DNA from: Streptomyces sp. NBC_00285
GTDB taxonomy: Bacteria > Actinomycetota > Actinomycetes > Streptomycetales > Streptomycetaceae
Length of the DNA: 64,000 nucleotides
Reading direction: 5' to 3'
NCBI RefSeq assembly: GCF_036174265.1
Contig: NZ_CP108055.1
Span: 2,356,001 to 2,420,000, forward strand
Shown here: piece after piece, positions 17,457 to 26,260 of the stretch
Layout: each line of letters begins with the position of its first letter
Position numbering within the stretch: position 1 is the stretch's first letter
Notes under the pieces: generated by a model
What the model saw: the letters and a program-made list of their open reading frames with translations, nothing else
What the model was told of the DNA's origin: nothing
The model's database searches: none
Made by a program: the position numbers and the translations under genes

Positions 17457-18395
17457 ATGACTTCTACGTACGCTGTACTTAGTGAAGGTCTGGAGAAGCG
17501 CTTCGGGAAGGTCCATGCCCTGCGCGGGCTGGATCTCGCGGTCGCCCCGGGCACGGTCTGCGGCATCCTCGGCCCCAACGGCGCGGGCAAGACCACGGCC
17601 GTACGGCTGCTCACGACGTTGCTGCGGCCGGACGCCGGTTCCGCTCGGGTCGCCGGGCACGACCTCGTCCGGGAGCCCGCGGCGGTACGCCGGGCCATCT
17701 CCGTGACCGGGCAGGACGCGTCGGTCGACGGGGACCTCACCGGACGGCAGAACCTCCGGCTGTTCGCCCGGCTGCACCGGGTGCGGGGGCCGGCCGAACG
17801 GGCCGCCGAGCTGCTCGACCGCTTCGGGCTGGCCGACGCCGCCGACCGGCCCGCATCCACCTACTCGGGCGGCATGCGTCGCCGCCTCGACCTGGCCGCG
17901 AGCCTGATCCGCCGCCCCGAGGTCCTGTTCCTCGACGAGCCGACGACCGGGCTCGACCCGGCCAGCCGCAACCTGATCTGGGACGCCGTGCGCGATCTCA
18001 CCGCGGACGGCACGACCGTACTGCTGACCACGCAGTACCTGGAGGAGGCCGACCGGCTCGCCCACGACATCGCCCTGGTGGACAAGGGCCGGGTCGCGCA
18101 CACGGGTTCACCGTCCCAGCTGAAGGCGCTGATCGGGGCACACGTCGAGATCGTCGTCGCGGACGCGGACATCCTGGTGAAGGCGGCCGGCGTGCTCGAT
18201 CAACTCACCGGCGGGGAACCGTCGTTCGACCACGAGCGCAACTCGGTCGGCGCGGTCACCCGGGACACCACACTCACACTGCCCCGTCTGGTGCGCGAAC
18301 TGGACATGGCCGGCGTGCCGTTGCTGGACGCGAGCATCCGGCCGCCGACCCTCGACGACGTCTTCCTGCGACTCACGAAGGAGCGTGCGGCATGA
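17457..18395 (+). CDS. ABC exporter ATP-binding protein (DrrA-like)
   Basis: This is a 312-aa ATPase of the daunorubicin-resistance type. It has Walker A (GPNGAGKTT), the signature YSGGMRRRLDLAASL, Walker B (VLFLDEPTTGLD) and the C-terminal DUF4162-like region. I chose the ATG at 17457; a GTG 18 bp upstream is possible but has no better ribosome-binding site. Its stop overlaps the permease start (ATGA), giving translational coupling. It should power efflux of a hydrophobic compound through the next gene product. Confidence 0.93.
   Translation: MTSTYAVLSEGLEKRFGKVHALRGLDLAVAPGTVCGILGPNGAGKTTAVRLLTTLLRPDAGSARVAGHDLVREPAAVRRAISVTGQDASVDGDLTGRQNLRLFARLHRVRGPAERAAELLDRFGLADAADRPASTYSGGMRRRLDLAASLIRRPEVLFLDEPTTGLDPASRNLIWDAVRDLTADGTTVLLTTQYLEEADRLAHDIALVDKGRVAHTGSPSQLKALIGAHVEIVVADADILVKAAGVLDQLTGGEPSFDHERNSVGAVTRDTTLTLPRLVRELDMAGVPLLDASIRPPTLDDVFLRLTKERAA
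17465..17481. promoter_or_regulatory. Operator site 2, inside the ATPase coding start
   Basis: TACGTAC-GCT-GTACTTA repeats site 1 in inverted orientation with one mismatch. It lies over codons 3-9 of the ATPase gene. Confidence 0.65.
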
Positions 18396-19174
18396 GCACG
18401 TTGGCCTACGACGGCACGGCGATGGTGGGCCGTCAGCTGCGGCGGGTCCGGAACAACCCGGGACTGCTGATCCTGACCCAGACCATGCCGATCACGATGC
18501 TGCTGTTCTTCGGCTATGTCTTCGGCAGCGCGCTGGCGATGCCAGGCGCGGAGTACCGGTCCTTCCTGGTGCCGGGACTGCTGGTGGCGACGGCGGCGAA
18601 CGGGATCATGACCGGGATGTTCCAGGCGGCCCAGGACGTCCACCGGGGCGTGACGGACCGGCTGCGCACTCTGCCGATCAGCCGGGCGGCCGTACCCCTG
18701 GGGCAGTCGGTCGCGGACGTGGCGGTGACAGCAGTCGGCATGGTGCCGCTCCTGCTGGTGGGGCTCGCGGTGGGCTGGCGCGTCGAGGGGTCCGCGCTCC
18801 ACGCGGCGGGCGCCGTCGGGCTGTTGCTGATGTTCCGGTTCGCGACCACCTGGATCGGCATCTTCCTCGGCCTGCTCACCGGGAGCGAGGAGGCCGCGGG
18901 TCAGCTGGGCGGCGCGACGTTCATCCTGCCGCTGCTGTCCAACGCGTACATCCCGACCGAGGGTCTGCCCGGCTGGCTGCGCACGCTCGCCGAGTGGAAC
19001 CCGATCAGCGCGGTGACCACGGCCCTGCGGGACCTGTTCGGGAACGCGCCCGTGCCGGAGGGCGCCGCCTGGCCGGTGGCCCATCCGATCGCCGGGTCGC
19101 TGATGTGGTGCGCGGTGCTGCTCGCGGTCTTCGCACCGCTGGCCGTACGCCGGTACGGGCGCGGCCGGGGCTGA
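18392..19174 (+). CDS. ABC-2 type exporter permease (DrrB-like)
   Basis: This is a 260-aa inner-membrane permease with about six TM helices. ABC2_membrane features are LLILTQTMPITMLLFFGYVFG, the conserved loop GVTDRLRTLPISR and the late segment IPTEGLPGWLRTLAEWNPIS. It is coupled to the ATPase by a 4-bp overlap. Together they form a DrrAB-type exporter. Confidence 0.92.
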   Translation: MSTLAYDGTAMVGRQLRRVRNNPGLLILTQTMPITMLLFFGYVFGSALAMPGAEYRSFLVPGLLVATAANGIMTGMFQAAQDVHRGVTDRLRTLPISRAAVPLGQSVADVAVTAVGMVPLLLVGLAVGWRVEGSALHAAGAVGLLLMFRFATTWIGIFLGLLTGSEEAAGQLGGATFILPLLSNAYIPTEGLPGWLRTLAEWNPISAVTTALRDLFGNAPVPEGAAWPVAHPIAGSLMWCAVLLAVFAPLAVRRYGRGRG

Positions 19175-19385
19175 TCACGCCACCGGACTCAACGCACGTA
19201 CAGGGCAGGGGTGTTACGGGTGGGGTGGGGTGAGCCGGGGACGTGTCCCGCACTCGGCGAATCCACCTGGCGCCGCTGCATGCCGTGGGGATGACGGACG
19301 GGAGCGCAGCGGGACGCCGGGATGGCACGACCGCCGAGCGCGGGTCGGGAACCTCTGAACCGTGACCCCGGAGGGCCGGTACGGC

Positions 19386-19652
19386 TCAGCGGCCGCCGAA
19401 CAGCGAACGGGTCAGTCGACGCAGCGGCGCGAACAGCGAGACGCGGCGTACGCGCACTCCCCTGTCGCTGCGCTGCTTGGTGGTGTCACGCGCGGTCAGC
19501 TCACGCATCAGCAACGTCGCCTCGGCCGCCTCTCGCTGCGGGACAGCAGGTCCCGACAGCACCGAGAGATGACGGTCGAGGCGCGAACTGGTCGCGCTGC
19601 TCCCGCAGGTGATCGCAGGAACCCTCGCCCTGCGTACTGCTATCTGTTCCAT
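19386..19652 (-). CDS. Small hypothetical protein, Arg-rich
   Basis: This is an 88-aa protein starting at the ATG at 19652 (MEQIAVRRARVPAITCG) with GGGGAG upstream. The region RLDRHLSVLSGP to EAAEATLLMRELTA is amphipathic helical, and the tail is basic (VRRVSLFAPLRRLTRSLFGGR). It looks like a small conserved Streptomyces protein, but the function is unknown. It is separated by 126 bp from the rskA stop, so it may be read with the sigK-rskA transcript or from its own promoter. Confidence 0.6.
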   Translation of the reverse strand: MEQIAVRRARVPAITCGSSATSSRLDRHLSVLSGPAVPQREAAEATLLMRELTARDTTKQRSDRGVRVRRVSLFAPLRRLTRSLFGGR

Positions 19653-19778
19653 GTCACTCCCCACCCGTACGAGTCCACCCGGCCCGGGCAGGTTAACCCT
19701 ATCGCCCCGTCGGGGCACTCGTGTATCGGCCTCACAGGATTCACCTTCCCCATAAGGGCGTTGACGACCCCTCTTTGA

Positions 19779-20678
19779 TTACTCTCCGAATCCAACCGAT
19801 TTCAGGGCGAGTTGGACAACCGGCTGGGTAGTGGGCTGCGGTGAGCCCCCGCCGGGCTCGACCGTCACAGCCAGTGATGTTGCGGACTTGTCGAGTCCGG
19901 TCGCGACCAAGGGCGTGTCGGTGGCGAAGAGCCCCAGGGAGCGCGGTTGCTCGCCCGGGCGCATGAGCCACAACTGGCGCACGCGGCCGCTCGGGGGCGC
20001 GCTGTACCCGCTCAGGGTGACGACCGCGCGCCCCTCCGATGCGGAAGCGATCACTCCGATGATGCGGCCCTGTGCGTCCTGGCCACGGGTCGCGAGCGCG
20101 TCCGAAGCCTGCAGAACGTGGGCGATCTCACTGGCCTGGGCTTTCTGCGCGTCCAGTTCGCCCTGGGTCCGGTTGGCCTGGACGGCGAACAGGGAGGCGA
20201 CGGCGAGCGCAGCGGCGGCCGTGGCCGTCGCGAAGGGCACGAACAGGGGCCGCCGCCGCTGCCTGGGAAGTGGCTGGGTCCCCCACACGTGGGCCGGCAA
20301 CTGCGACTTGCGCGCACGTCCCGGTCCCCGCTGCCGTGCGGGCCCTCGGTGCCGGTCGGCCTCGCGCGGCCGCACCGGCTCCCGCTGCCGGTCGAACCCG
20401 TGGTGCGGGCCCGGTTCCCGGAGCGAGACGGGCTCCTGCGCGGTTGCTCGCACGGCGGCCAGCACCCGGTCGCGCATCGCGGGCGGCGCCGGGGCCGCCG
20501 CGGACCAGGCGAGCCGTACCGCGTCCTCGGACAGCACCCGCACCTCGGCGGGACAGCTGTCGCAGCCTCCCAGGTGCCGCTCGAAACGGATCCGCTCGGC
20601 GGGCTCCAGCGCGTCGAGCGCGTAGGGAGCCGCCAGGGAATGGAGGTCCTCGCTGCGGAACCGGTCACTCAGACTCAT
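19779..20678 (-). CDS. rskA: Anti-sigma-K factor RskA
   Basis: This is a 299-aa membrane anti-sigma factor. The N-terminal cytoplasmic domain has the zinc-associated anti-sigma features (HSLAAPYALDALEPAERIRFERHLGGCDSC). An Arg/Pro-rich low-complexity linker (residues about 90-140), one TM helix (LFVPFATATAAAALAVASLF) and a periplasmic RskA domain (GYSAPPSGRVRQLWLMRPGE) follow. The start at 20678 overlaps the sigK stop (ATGA). It should hold SigK inactive until a stress cleaves it. Confidence 0.93.
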   Translation of the reverse strand: MSLSDRFRSEDLHSLAAPYALDALEPAERIRFERHLGGCDSCPAEVRVLSEDAVRLAWSAAAPAPPAMRDRVLAAVRATAQEPVSLREPGPHHGFDRQREPVRPREADRHRGPARQRGPGRARKSQLPAHVWGTQPLPRQRRRPLFVPFATATAAAALAVASLFAVQANRTQGELDAQKAQASEIAHVLQASDALATRGQDAQGRIIGVIASASEGRAVVTLSGYSAPPSGRVRQLWLMRPGEQPRSLGLFATDTPLVATGLDKSATSLAVTVEPGGGSPQPTTQPVVQLALKSVGFGE

Positions 20679-21286
20679 GCGACACCTCCCAAGCACTCGC
20701 GCAGCCGGGTCAGCCCGTCGCGCATCCGCGTCTTCACCGTACCCAGCGGCAAGGAGAGCCGCTCGGCCACTTCACGGTACGTGTAGCCGTCGTAGTAGGC
20801 GAGGGTGACGGACTGTCGCTGGAGTTCGGTGAGCCGCTCCAGGCACCGGCGCACCCACTCGCGTTCGAGGCCCGCCTCGACCTCCTCGGTCACGTGGTCG
20901 AAGGCAGGGGGGTGGGCCCGGTTCGCCTCCCGCTGCTCACGCTCGCCCGCGGCACGGGCACTGCGCACCCGGTCGACGGCGCGGCGGTGCGCGAGGGTGA
21001 GGATCCAGGACATCGCGCTGCCCTTGCGGGGGTCGAACCGCGCGGCGGACCGCCAGAGTTCGAGCAGCACTTCCTGTGACACCTCCTCGGACTGCGCCTG
21101 ATCACGCACCACCCGGCGTACGAGTCCGAAGACGGGCCCGGCCACGAACCCGTAGAGCTCCTCGAATGCCCTCTGGTCCCCGCCTGCCACGAGCACCAGA
21201 AGCTCGTCCGCCTCCAACTCGTCGCCCCCTCCCGCAAAACCGCACCTGGGCTGTCCCGTCCCACGTGGTACTCGCAACGAACACAC
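20675..21286 (-). CDS. sigK: ECF RNA polymerase sigma factor SigK
   Basis: This sigma factor of about 203 aa has region 2 (AFEELYGFVAGPVFGLVRRVVRD; SQEVLLELWRSAARFDP) and region 4 (LERLTELQRQSVTLAYYDGY; YREVAERLSLPLGTVKTRMRDGL). The first 15-20 residues are uncertain because several GTG/ATG starts are possible. It is coupled to rskA and divergent from the DUF4331 gene, with a 138-bp shared promoter region. Confidence 0.93.
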   Translation of the reverse strand: MCSLRVPRGTGQPRCGFAGGGDELEADELLVLVAGGDQRAFEELYGFVAGPVFGLVRRVVRDQAQSEEVSQEVLLELWRSAARFDPRKGSAMSWILTLAHRRAVDRVRSARAAGEREQREANRAHPPAFDHVTEEVEAGLEREWVRRCLERLTELQRQSVTLAYYDGYTYREVAERLSLPLGTVKTRMRDGLTRLRECLGGVA

Positions 21287-21358
21287 CTCCGGATGGGGTT
21301 ACGGATGAGAAGGCCGAAAGTGCGGGTCGAGCAGCAGAAAAGAAGTTTTGAGATTCGA

Positions 21359-21386
21359 CCAATCCGGCCCGCCCACCGCTCCGAAT
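21359..21386 (+). promoter_or_regulatory. Candidate SigK-type promoter for the DUF4331 operon
   Basis: CCAATCC (21359-21365) and CCGAAT (21381-21386) are spaced 15 bp apart. They resemble the mycobacterial SigK consensus CCATCC / CCGAAT, which I cite from memory. The -10-like box ends 38 bp before the DUF4331 ATG at 21425. Confidence 0.5.
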
Positions 21387-21424
21387 CACCGAGCGTCAGG
21401 CAAGTTGGACTGAGGACGGACGGC

Positions 21425-22957
21425 ATGACACCTATCTCCAGGAGCGGCTCGGGACGCGGCAGCATCGCGACCCTCATCTGTGGCGCGCTGGCCACCGGGG
21501 GGCTCGTAGCCGCCGGTGTGGCCACGCTGGAACCCGGGGCGGCCTCCGCCTCCAGTCACCGGGAGGCACCCCTGATCTCGGGGCAGCCGCAGTACGACAA
21601 CACGGACGTGTACGCGTTCGTCAGCCCGGACAAGCCCGACTCGACGACGATCGTCGCCAACTGGATCCCCTTCGAGGAGCCCGGCGGCGGCCCGAACTTC
21701 TACCAGTTCGCCGAGGACGCGCAGTACGACCTCCACATCGACAACAACGGTGATGCACGGGACGACCTGCTGTACCGCTTCACCTTCAAGACGCACGTCA
21801 AGAACAAGAAGTCGTTCCTGTACAACACCGGCGTGGTCGAGAGCCTCGACGACCCCGACCTGAACGTCACGCAGACGTACGACATCGAGCTCTTCCGGCT
21901 GAAGCACGGCAAGGTCGAGTACAAGACGAAGGTCGCCGACGACATCCCGGTGGCGCCGTCGAACGTCGGCAAGGCGTCCATGCCGAACTACGAGAAGCTG
22001 CGCGACCAGGCGGTCTACAAGCTTCCCGGCGACTCGACGGCGTTCGCCGGCCAGGCCGACGACCCGTTCTTCGCGGACCTGCGGGTCTTCGACCTGCTGT
22101 ACGGCGGGAACCTCAGCGAGGTCGGCAACGACACGCTCAAGGGCTACAACGTCAACTCGATCGCCCTGCAGGTCCCGACCGAGCTGATCGCCGAGTCGTC
22201 GCACCAGCCGATCGTGGGCATCTGGTCGACGACCCAGCGCAAGAACGCGCAGGGCTACTACTCCCAGGTCTCACGCCTCGGCAACCCGCTGGTGAACGAG
22301 GTCGTCAACCCGCTCAAGGACAAGGACAAGTTCAACGCGTCCTCGCCCAAGGACGACGCGCAGTTCCTGAAGAACGTGACCAACCCCGAACTGCCCAAGC
22401 TCATCGAGGCGATCTACAAGATCCCCGCCCCGAAGGAGCCGCGCAACGACCTCGTGGACGTCTTCCTCAAGGGTGTGAAGGGGCTGAACCAGCCCCCCTA
22501 CGTGACTCCCGCGGAGGAGTTGCGCCTCAACACGTCCATCAAGCCCACCGATTCTCCGAAGCGGCTCGGTGTGCTTGATGGCGACAACGCCGGGTTCCCG
22601 AACGGGCGCCGGCTCACCGACGACGTGATCGACGCCTCGCTGCAGGTCGTCGAGGGTGAGCTGGTCGGGTCCAAGAACGACCTCGGTGACGCGGTCGACA
22701 AGAACGACAAGGACTTCGAGAAGTCCTTCCCGTACGTGGCGCTGCCGACCGAGGGTTCCCGTGGGCCGCTGGCGAAGGGGACGAGCGGCGGGAACGACGT
22801 CCGTAACCAGCTCGGCGACGCGCTGTCCCCGGCCGGGTCCTCCGGATCGGACAACATGACGCTGATCGCCGCGTCCGCGGGTGGCGGTGCCGCCGGTATC
22901 GCGCTCATCGGGGCGGCCCTCATGTGGTGGCGCCGGATGCGAGAGCGCGCCTACTAG
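21425..22957 (+). CDS. DUF4331 domain-containing secreted, membrane-anchored protein
   Basis: This is a 510-aa protein with a signal peptide (about residues 1-42, ending SASASSHREAP), a single large DUF4331 domain and a C-terminal TM helix followed by WWRRMRERAY. The family marker SSHREAPLIS is followed by DNTDVYAFVSPD. The domain is extracellular, predicted beta-rich, and has no known activity. The ATG at 21425 was chosen because the signal peptide begins there and a SigK-like promoter lies just upstream; a longer frame exists. It leads the operon with the TPR and NicO genes. Confidence 0.92.
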   Translation: MTPISRSGSGRGSIATLICGALATGGLVAAGVATLEPGAASASSHREAPLISGQPQYDNTDVYAFVSPDKPDSTTIVANWIPFEEPGGGPNFYQFAEDAQYDLHIDNNGDARDDLLYRFTFKTHVKNKKSFLYNTGVVESLDDPDLNVTQTYDIELFRLKHGKVEYKTKVADDIPVAPSNVGKASMPNYEKLRDQAVYKLPGDSTAFAGQADDPFFADLRVFDLLYGGNLSEVGNDTLKGYNVNSIALQVPTELIAESSHQPIVGIWSTTQRKNAQGYYSQVSRLGNPLVNEVVNPLKDKDKFNASSPKDDAQFLKNVTNPELPKLIEAIYKIPAPKEPRNDLVDVFLKGVKGLNQPPYVTPAEELRLNTSIKPTDSPKRLGVLDGDNAGFPNGRRLTDDVIDASLQVVEGELVGSKNDLGDAVDKNDKDFEKSFPYVALPTEGSRGPLAKGTSGGNDVRNQLGDALSPAGSSGSDNMTLIAASAGGGAAGIALIGAALMWWRRMRERAY

Positions 22958-22977
22958 GCCACCTCTCCACCCCCACT

Positions 22978-23022
22978 GGCGCGGCCCGCACGAACTCGTC
23001 CCCCCACCGTGCGGGCCGCGCC
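22978..23022 (+). terminator. Intercistronic hairpin between DUF4331 and TPR genes
   Basis: GGCGCGGCCCGCAC pairs with GTGCGGGCCGCGCC (14-bp perfect arms) with a 17-nt loop. It begins 20 bp after the DUF4331 stop and could act as a partial terminator or an mRNA-stabilising element that sets the ratio of the operon products. Confidence 0.55.
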
Positions 23023-23057
23023 GCGACACACGAACACGAACGAATCAGGAGAGGGCC

Positions 23058-24512
23058 ATGTCCGGGTCTACGACCGACAGCGCGGCGCAGGGTGAACACG
23101 ACGGGTCGTCGGAGACCGAGGCGCCCTCCGTCCCTGTCGACGAGGAGAAGGTCACGTCCGTGCGGCGGGTCTCCGAGACCGGACGGCGGTGGCGGGCCGC
23201 TCAACTCGCCGGGTGCGCGGCCCTGTTGGCCGTGGCTCTGACCGGCGGGTCGATCGCCTTCGGGGCGCTGCGGGACGGCGGCACCGCCACCGTCGCCAGT
23301 TCGTCCTCGGCCGTCTCCCCCGGACTGATGGCCGCCGGTGATCTCGACGCGAGCATCCGCGCGCTCCAGGCCCATCTGCGCAGCCAGCCCAAGGACTTCG
23401 GCGGCTGGGCCGGCCTTGGGCTGGCCTACGTGGAGCAGGCCCGGACGAAGGGCGACCCCTCGCGGTACCGGCAGGCCCAGCAAGTGCTGAAGAAGTCACT
23501 GAAGTTGTCGGCGGGCAACGAGCAGGCACTCACCGGTCTCGCCGCGCTCGCCGCCGCCCGGCACGACTTCAAGGACGCCCTCGCCTACGCCGACAGGACC
23601 TTGAAGGAGAACCCCTACAGCGAGCGGGCCCTCTCCTCCCGCATCGACGCCCTCGTCGAACTCGGCCGCTACGACGAGGCGTCCAAGGCGGCCGACCTCG
23701 CGGACGAACTGCGGCCCGGCATCCCGGTGTTCACCCGCTACGCCTATGTCCACGAGCTGCGTGGCGACGTCCGCACCGCCCGCAGCGTCCTGGAGCAGGC
23801 GCTGTCCACGGCGTCCACGCCGGGCGACATCGCCTATGTGGCCGGCGCCCTGGGCCAACTCGCCTGGAACCAGGGCGACTACAAGACGGCCCTGACCGAC
23901 TACGCCCGCGCCCTCGCCGCCGACGACACCTACCTCCCCGCGCTGGAGGGCAGGGCCCGCGCCCAGGCGGCGAGCGGGGACCGGGCCGCCGCGATCAAGG
24001 GCATGGAGGACGTCGTGGCCCGCTATCCGCTGCCCGGGCCGCTCGTCGAGCTCGGGGAGCTGTACGAGGACCGGGGCGGCGACGGCGACAAGGCGAAGGC
24101 CCAGGACCAGTACGCCCTCGTGGACGCCTGGATCGCCCTCGCCCGGGCCAACGGCGTCAACGCCGACCTCGACACCGCGCTCGCCGCCGCCGACCACGGC
24201 GACAAGGCCTCCGCTCTGAAGGCCGCCCGCGCCGAGTGGGCCCGCCGGCACACCGTGCACACCGCGGACGCCCTGGCCTGGGCCCTGCACGTGAACGGCC
24301 GTGACAAGGAGGCCCTGCCCTACACCCGGCAGGCCACCGCCACCGGCTATCGCAACGCCTCCTTCCTCTACCACCGCGGCATCATCGAACTCGCCGCGGG
24401 TGACCGGAAGGAAGGCCGGAGCCATCTCGCCTCCGCCCTGAAGCTCAACCCCGGTTTCTCCCCCCTCGGCGCCCGTGAGGCCCGCAAGGCTCTCAAGGGG
24501 GCGTCCAAGTGA
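23058..24512 (+). CDS. TPR-repeat membrane protein
   Basis: This is a 484-aa protein with a short cytoplasmic N-terminus, one TM helix (about residues 50-75, LAGCAALLAVALTGGSIAFGA) and an extracytoplasmic region of multiple tetratricopeptide repeats (for example LGLAYVEQARTKGDPSRYRQA and ALAYADRTLKENPYSERAL). The ATG at 23058 has GGAGAGG upstream. Its stop overlaps the NicO start (GTGA). It probably scaffolds DUF4331 and/or the permease in the envelope, which is inference. Confidence 0.87.
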   Translation: MSGSTTDSAAQGEHDGSSETEAPSVPVDEEKVTSVRRVSETGRRWRAAQLAGCAALLAVALTGGSIAFGALRDGGTATVASSSSAVSPGLMAAGDLDASIRALQAHLRSQPKDFGGWAGLGLAYVEQARTKGDPSRYRQAQQVLKKSLKLSAGNEQALTGLAALAAARHDFKDALAYADRTLKENPYSERALSSRIDALVELGRYDEASKAADLADELRPGIPVFTRYAYVHELRGDVRTARSVLEQALSTASTPGDIAYVAGALGQLAWNQGDYKTALTDYARALAADDTYLPALEGRARAQAASGDRAAAIKGMEDVVARYPLPGPLVELGELYEDRGGDGDKAKAQDQYALVDAWIALARANGVNADLDTALAAADHGDKASALKAARAEWARRHTVHTADALAWALHVNGRDKEALPYTRQATATGYRNASFLYHRGIIELAAGDRKEGRSHLASALKLNPGFSPLGAREARKALKGASK

Positions 24513-26203
24513 GGCCCCGCCGTCTGTTCGCGTCCGTCACGGCCGTCCTGACGGCGGCCTGTGCGCTCGCGCTGCTCCCTTCCAGCAGCGCGAGCGCACA
24601 CCCCCTCGGCAACTTCACCGTCAATCGCTACGACGGTCTCGTCGCCGCCCGCGGTGAACTCCGCGTCGACCACGTCGAGGACCTCGCCGAGATCCCGGCC
24701 ACCCAGGCCAAGCCGGACATCGAGAAGCTCGGCATGACCGAGTGGGCCGCACAGCGCTGCCAGAAGGCGGCCGAGGGCGGCAAGGTCACCGTCGACGGCC
24801 GTACCGTCGTCCTCACCGCCAAGAGCAGTCACGCGCGCCTGCGTCCCGGTCAGGCCGGGCTCAACACCCTCCGCGTGGAGTGCCGGCTGACCGCCCCGGT
24901 GCCCGAGGACGCCACCGTGACCCTCGGTTTCCACAGCGCGGGCACCGACTCCGGCCCCGGCTGGCGCGAGATCACCGCGCGCGGCGACCGGATGACGCTC
25001 GCCAAGTCGGACGTGCCCACGAAGTCGGTCTCGGACGAACTCACCACGTACCCGACGGAGTTGCTCTCCTCACCCGCCGACACCGTGACCGCCTCCCTGC
25101 GTGTGCGGCCCGGTGGACCGGCGCTCACCGAGGCGCGGTCGGACGCCCCGGCCGCCTCGGTCCTGCCGCGCGGCGCGGACCGCTGGACCCGTGCCCTGGA
25201 CTCCCTGGTCGCCCGCCACGACCTCACCGTCGGTTTCGCCGCGCTCGCCCTGCTCATCGCCGTCGTCCTGGGTGCGATGCACGCGCTCGCCCCGGGCCAC
25301 GGCAAGACGCTGATGGCCGCGGTGGCCGCGGCCCGCGGCGGCAAGGCCCGGATGAAGGACGTCCTGCCCCTGGCCGCCTCCGTGACGATCACCCACACCC
25401 TGGGCGTGGTCGCCCTGGGCCTGCTGGTCACGGCCGGCTCGGCGGCGGCGCCCTCGGTGATCGCCTGGCTGGGCATCGCGAGCGGGGTGATGGTGACCGC
25501 GGCGGGCGTCACCCTGCTGCGACGGGCCCTGCGCAGCCGCGTTCACCAGCAGCCGGCCGGCCCCGGGCACGGGCACACCCACGACCACGAACACCCGCAC
25601 GGACCGGACGGCCACACCCACGAGCACCCGCACGCGGCCGAGAAGGTCGAGGAGCGCTCCCTGGTCCTGGTCGCCGCCCACACCGAGGCCGCCCCGGCGA
25701 CGGCGAAGGCCCACACGCACTCCCCCACGCCCGGGCACAGCCACGATCACGGTCACCACCACGCGCACGAACACGGACACACCCACGATCACCCGCACCC
25801 CCACTCGGACGCTCTCGAACACACCCACGGCGGCTCCACCCACACCCACGCCGTCGCCCCCACCGTCCGCGGCACGATCCTCCTCGGCTTCGCCGGCGGT
25901 CTCGTACCCAGCCCCTCCGCCGTCGTCGTACTCGTCGGCGCCGCCGCGCTCGGACAGGCCTGGTTCGGCCTGCTGCTCGTCGTGGCGTACGGCGTCGGGC
26001 TCGCCCTGACTCTGACCGCGGCCGGATTCGTCGTCGTCAGGCTGGGTAGCGGAGTCACACGGGTGCTGGACCGGCGCCCCCGCCTGGCGGCGAGCCCGCT
26101 GACCGCGTTGGTGCGCCGGACCGCACCGCTGATGTCGGCCTTCGTCGTCGTGGCTCTTGGGGCTGGTTTGGTGCTCAAGGGGGCGGCATCCGCACTCGGC
26201 TGA
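24509..26203 (+). CDS. NicO/RcnA-type nickel-cobalt permease with a His-rich loop
   Basis: This is a 564-aa protein. It has a signal peptide, an extracytoplasmic N-terminal domain of about 200 residues, then two groups of TM helices of the NicO family (GAMHALAPGHGKTLMAAVAA, SVTITHTLGVVALG) separated by a loop of about 100 residues (25550-25860) with about 30 histidines. This architecture is that of nickel/cobalt exporters and HupE-like permeases. The His loop should bind a divalent metal. It is translationally coupled to the TPR gene by a GTGA overlap. Confidence 0.88.
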   Translation: MRPRRLFASVTAVLTAACALALLPSSSASAHPLGNFTVNRYDGLVAARGELRVDHVEDLAEIPATQAKPDIEKLGMTEWAAQRCQKAAEGGKVTVDGRTVVLTAKSSHARLRPGQAGLNTLRVECRLTAPVPEDATVTLGFHSAGTDSGPGWREITARGDRMTLAKSDVPTKSVSDELTTYPTELLSSPADTVTASLRVRPGGPALTEARSDAPAASVLPRGADRWTRALDSLVARHDLTVGFAALALLIAVVLGAMHALAPGHGKTLMAAVAAARGGKARMKDVLPLAASVTITHTLGVVALGLLVTAGSAAAPSVIAWLGIASGVMVTAAGVTLLRRALRSRVHQQPAGPGHGHTHDHEHPHGPDGHTHEHPHAAEKVEERSLVLVAAHTEAAPATAKAHTHSPTPGHSHDHGHHHAHEHGHTHDHPHPHSDALEHTHGGSTHTHAVAPTVRGTILLGFAGGLVPSPSAVVVLVGAAALGQAWFGLLLVVAYGVGLALTLTAAGFVVVRLGSGVTRVLDRRPRLAASPLTALVRRTAPLMSAFVVVALGAGLVLKGAASALG

Positions 26204-26260
26204 GCTACGTTTGTGGAGAAATCATGCGAAGTCGAGCGGAGTGTGAAGTGGGGGACGTCC

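Noticed and set aside
26204..26260. Alternative TTG start of the Ser/Thr kinase at 26213
   Set aside because: It would add 16 residues that look like leader sequence and has no good ribosome-binding site; the GTG at 26261 is better.
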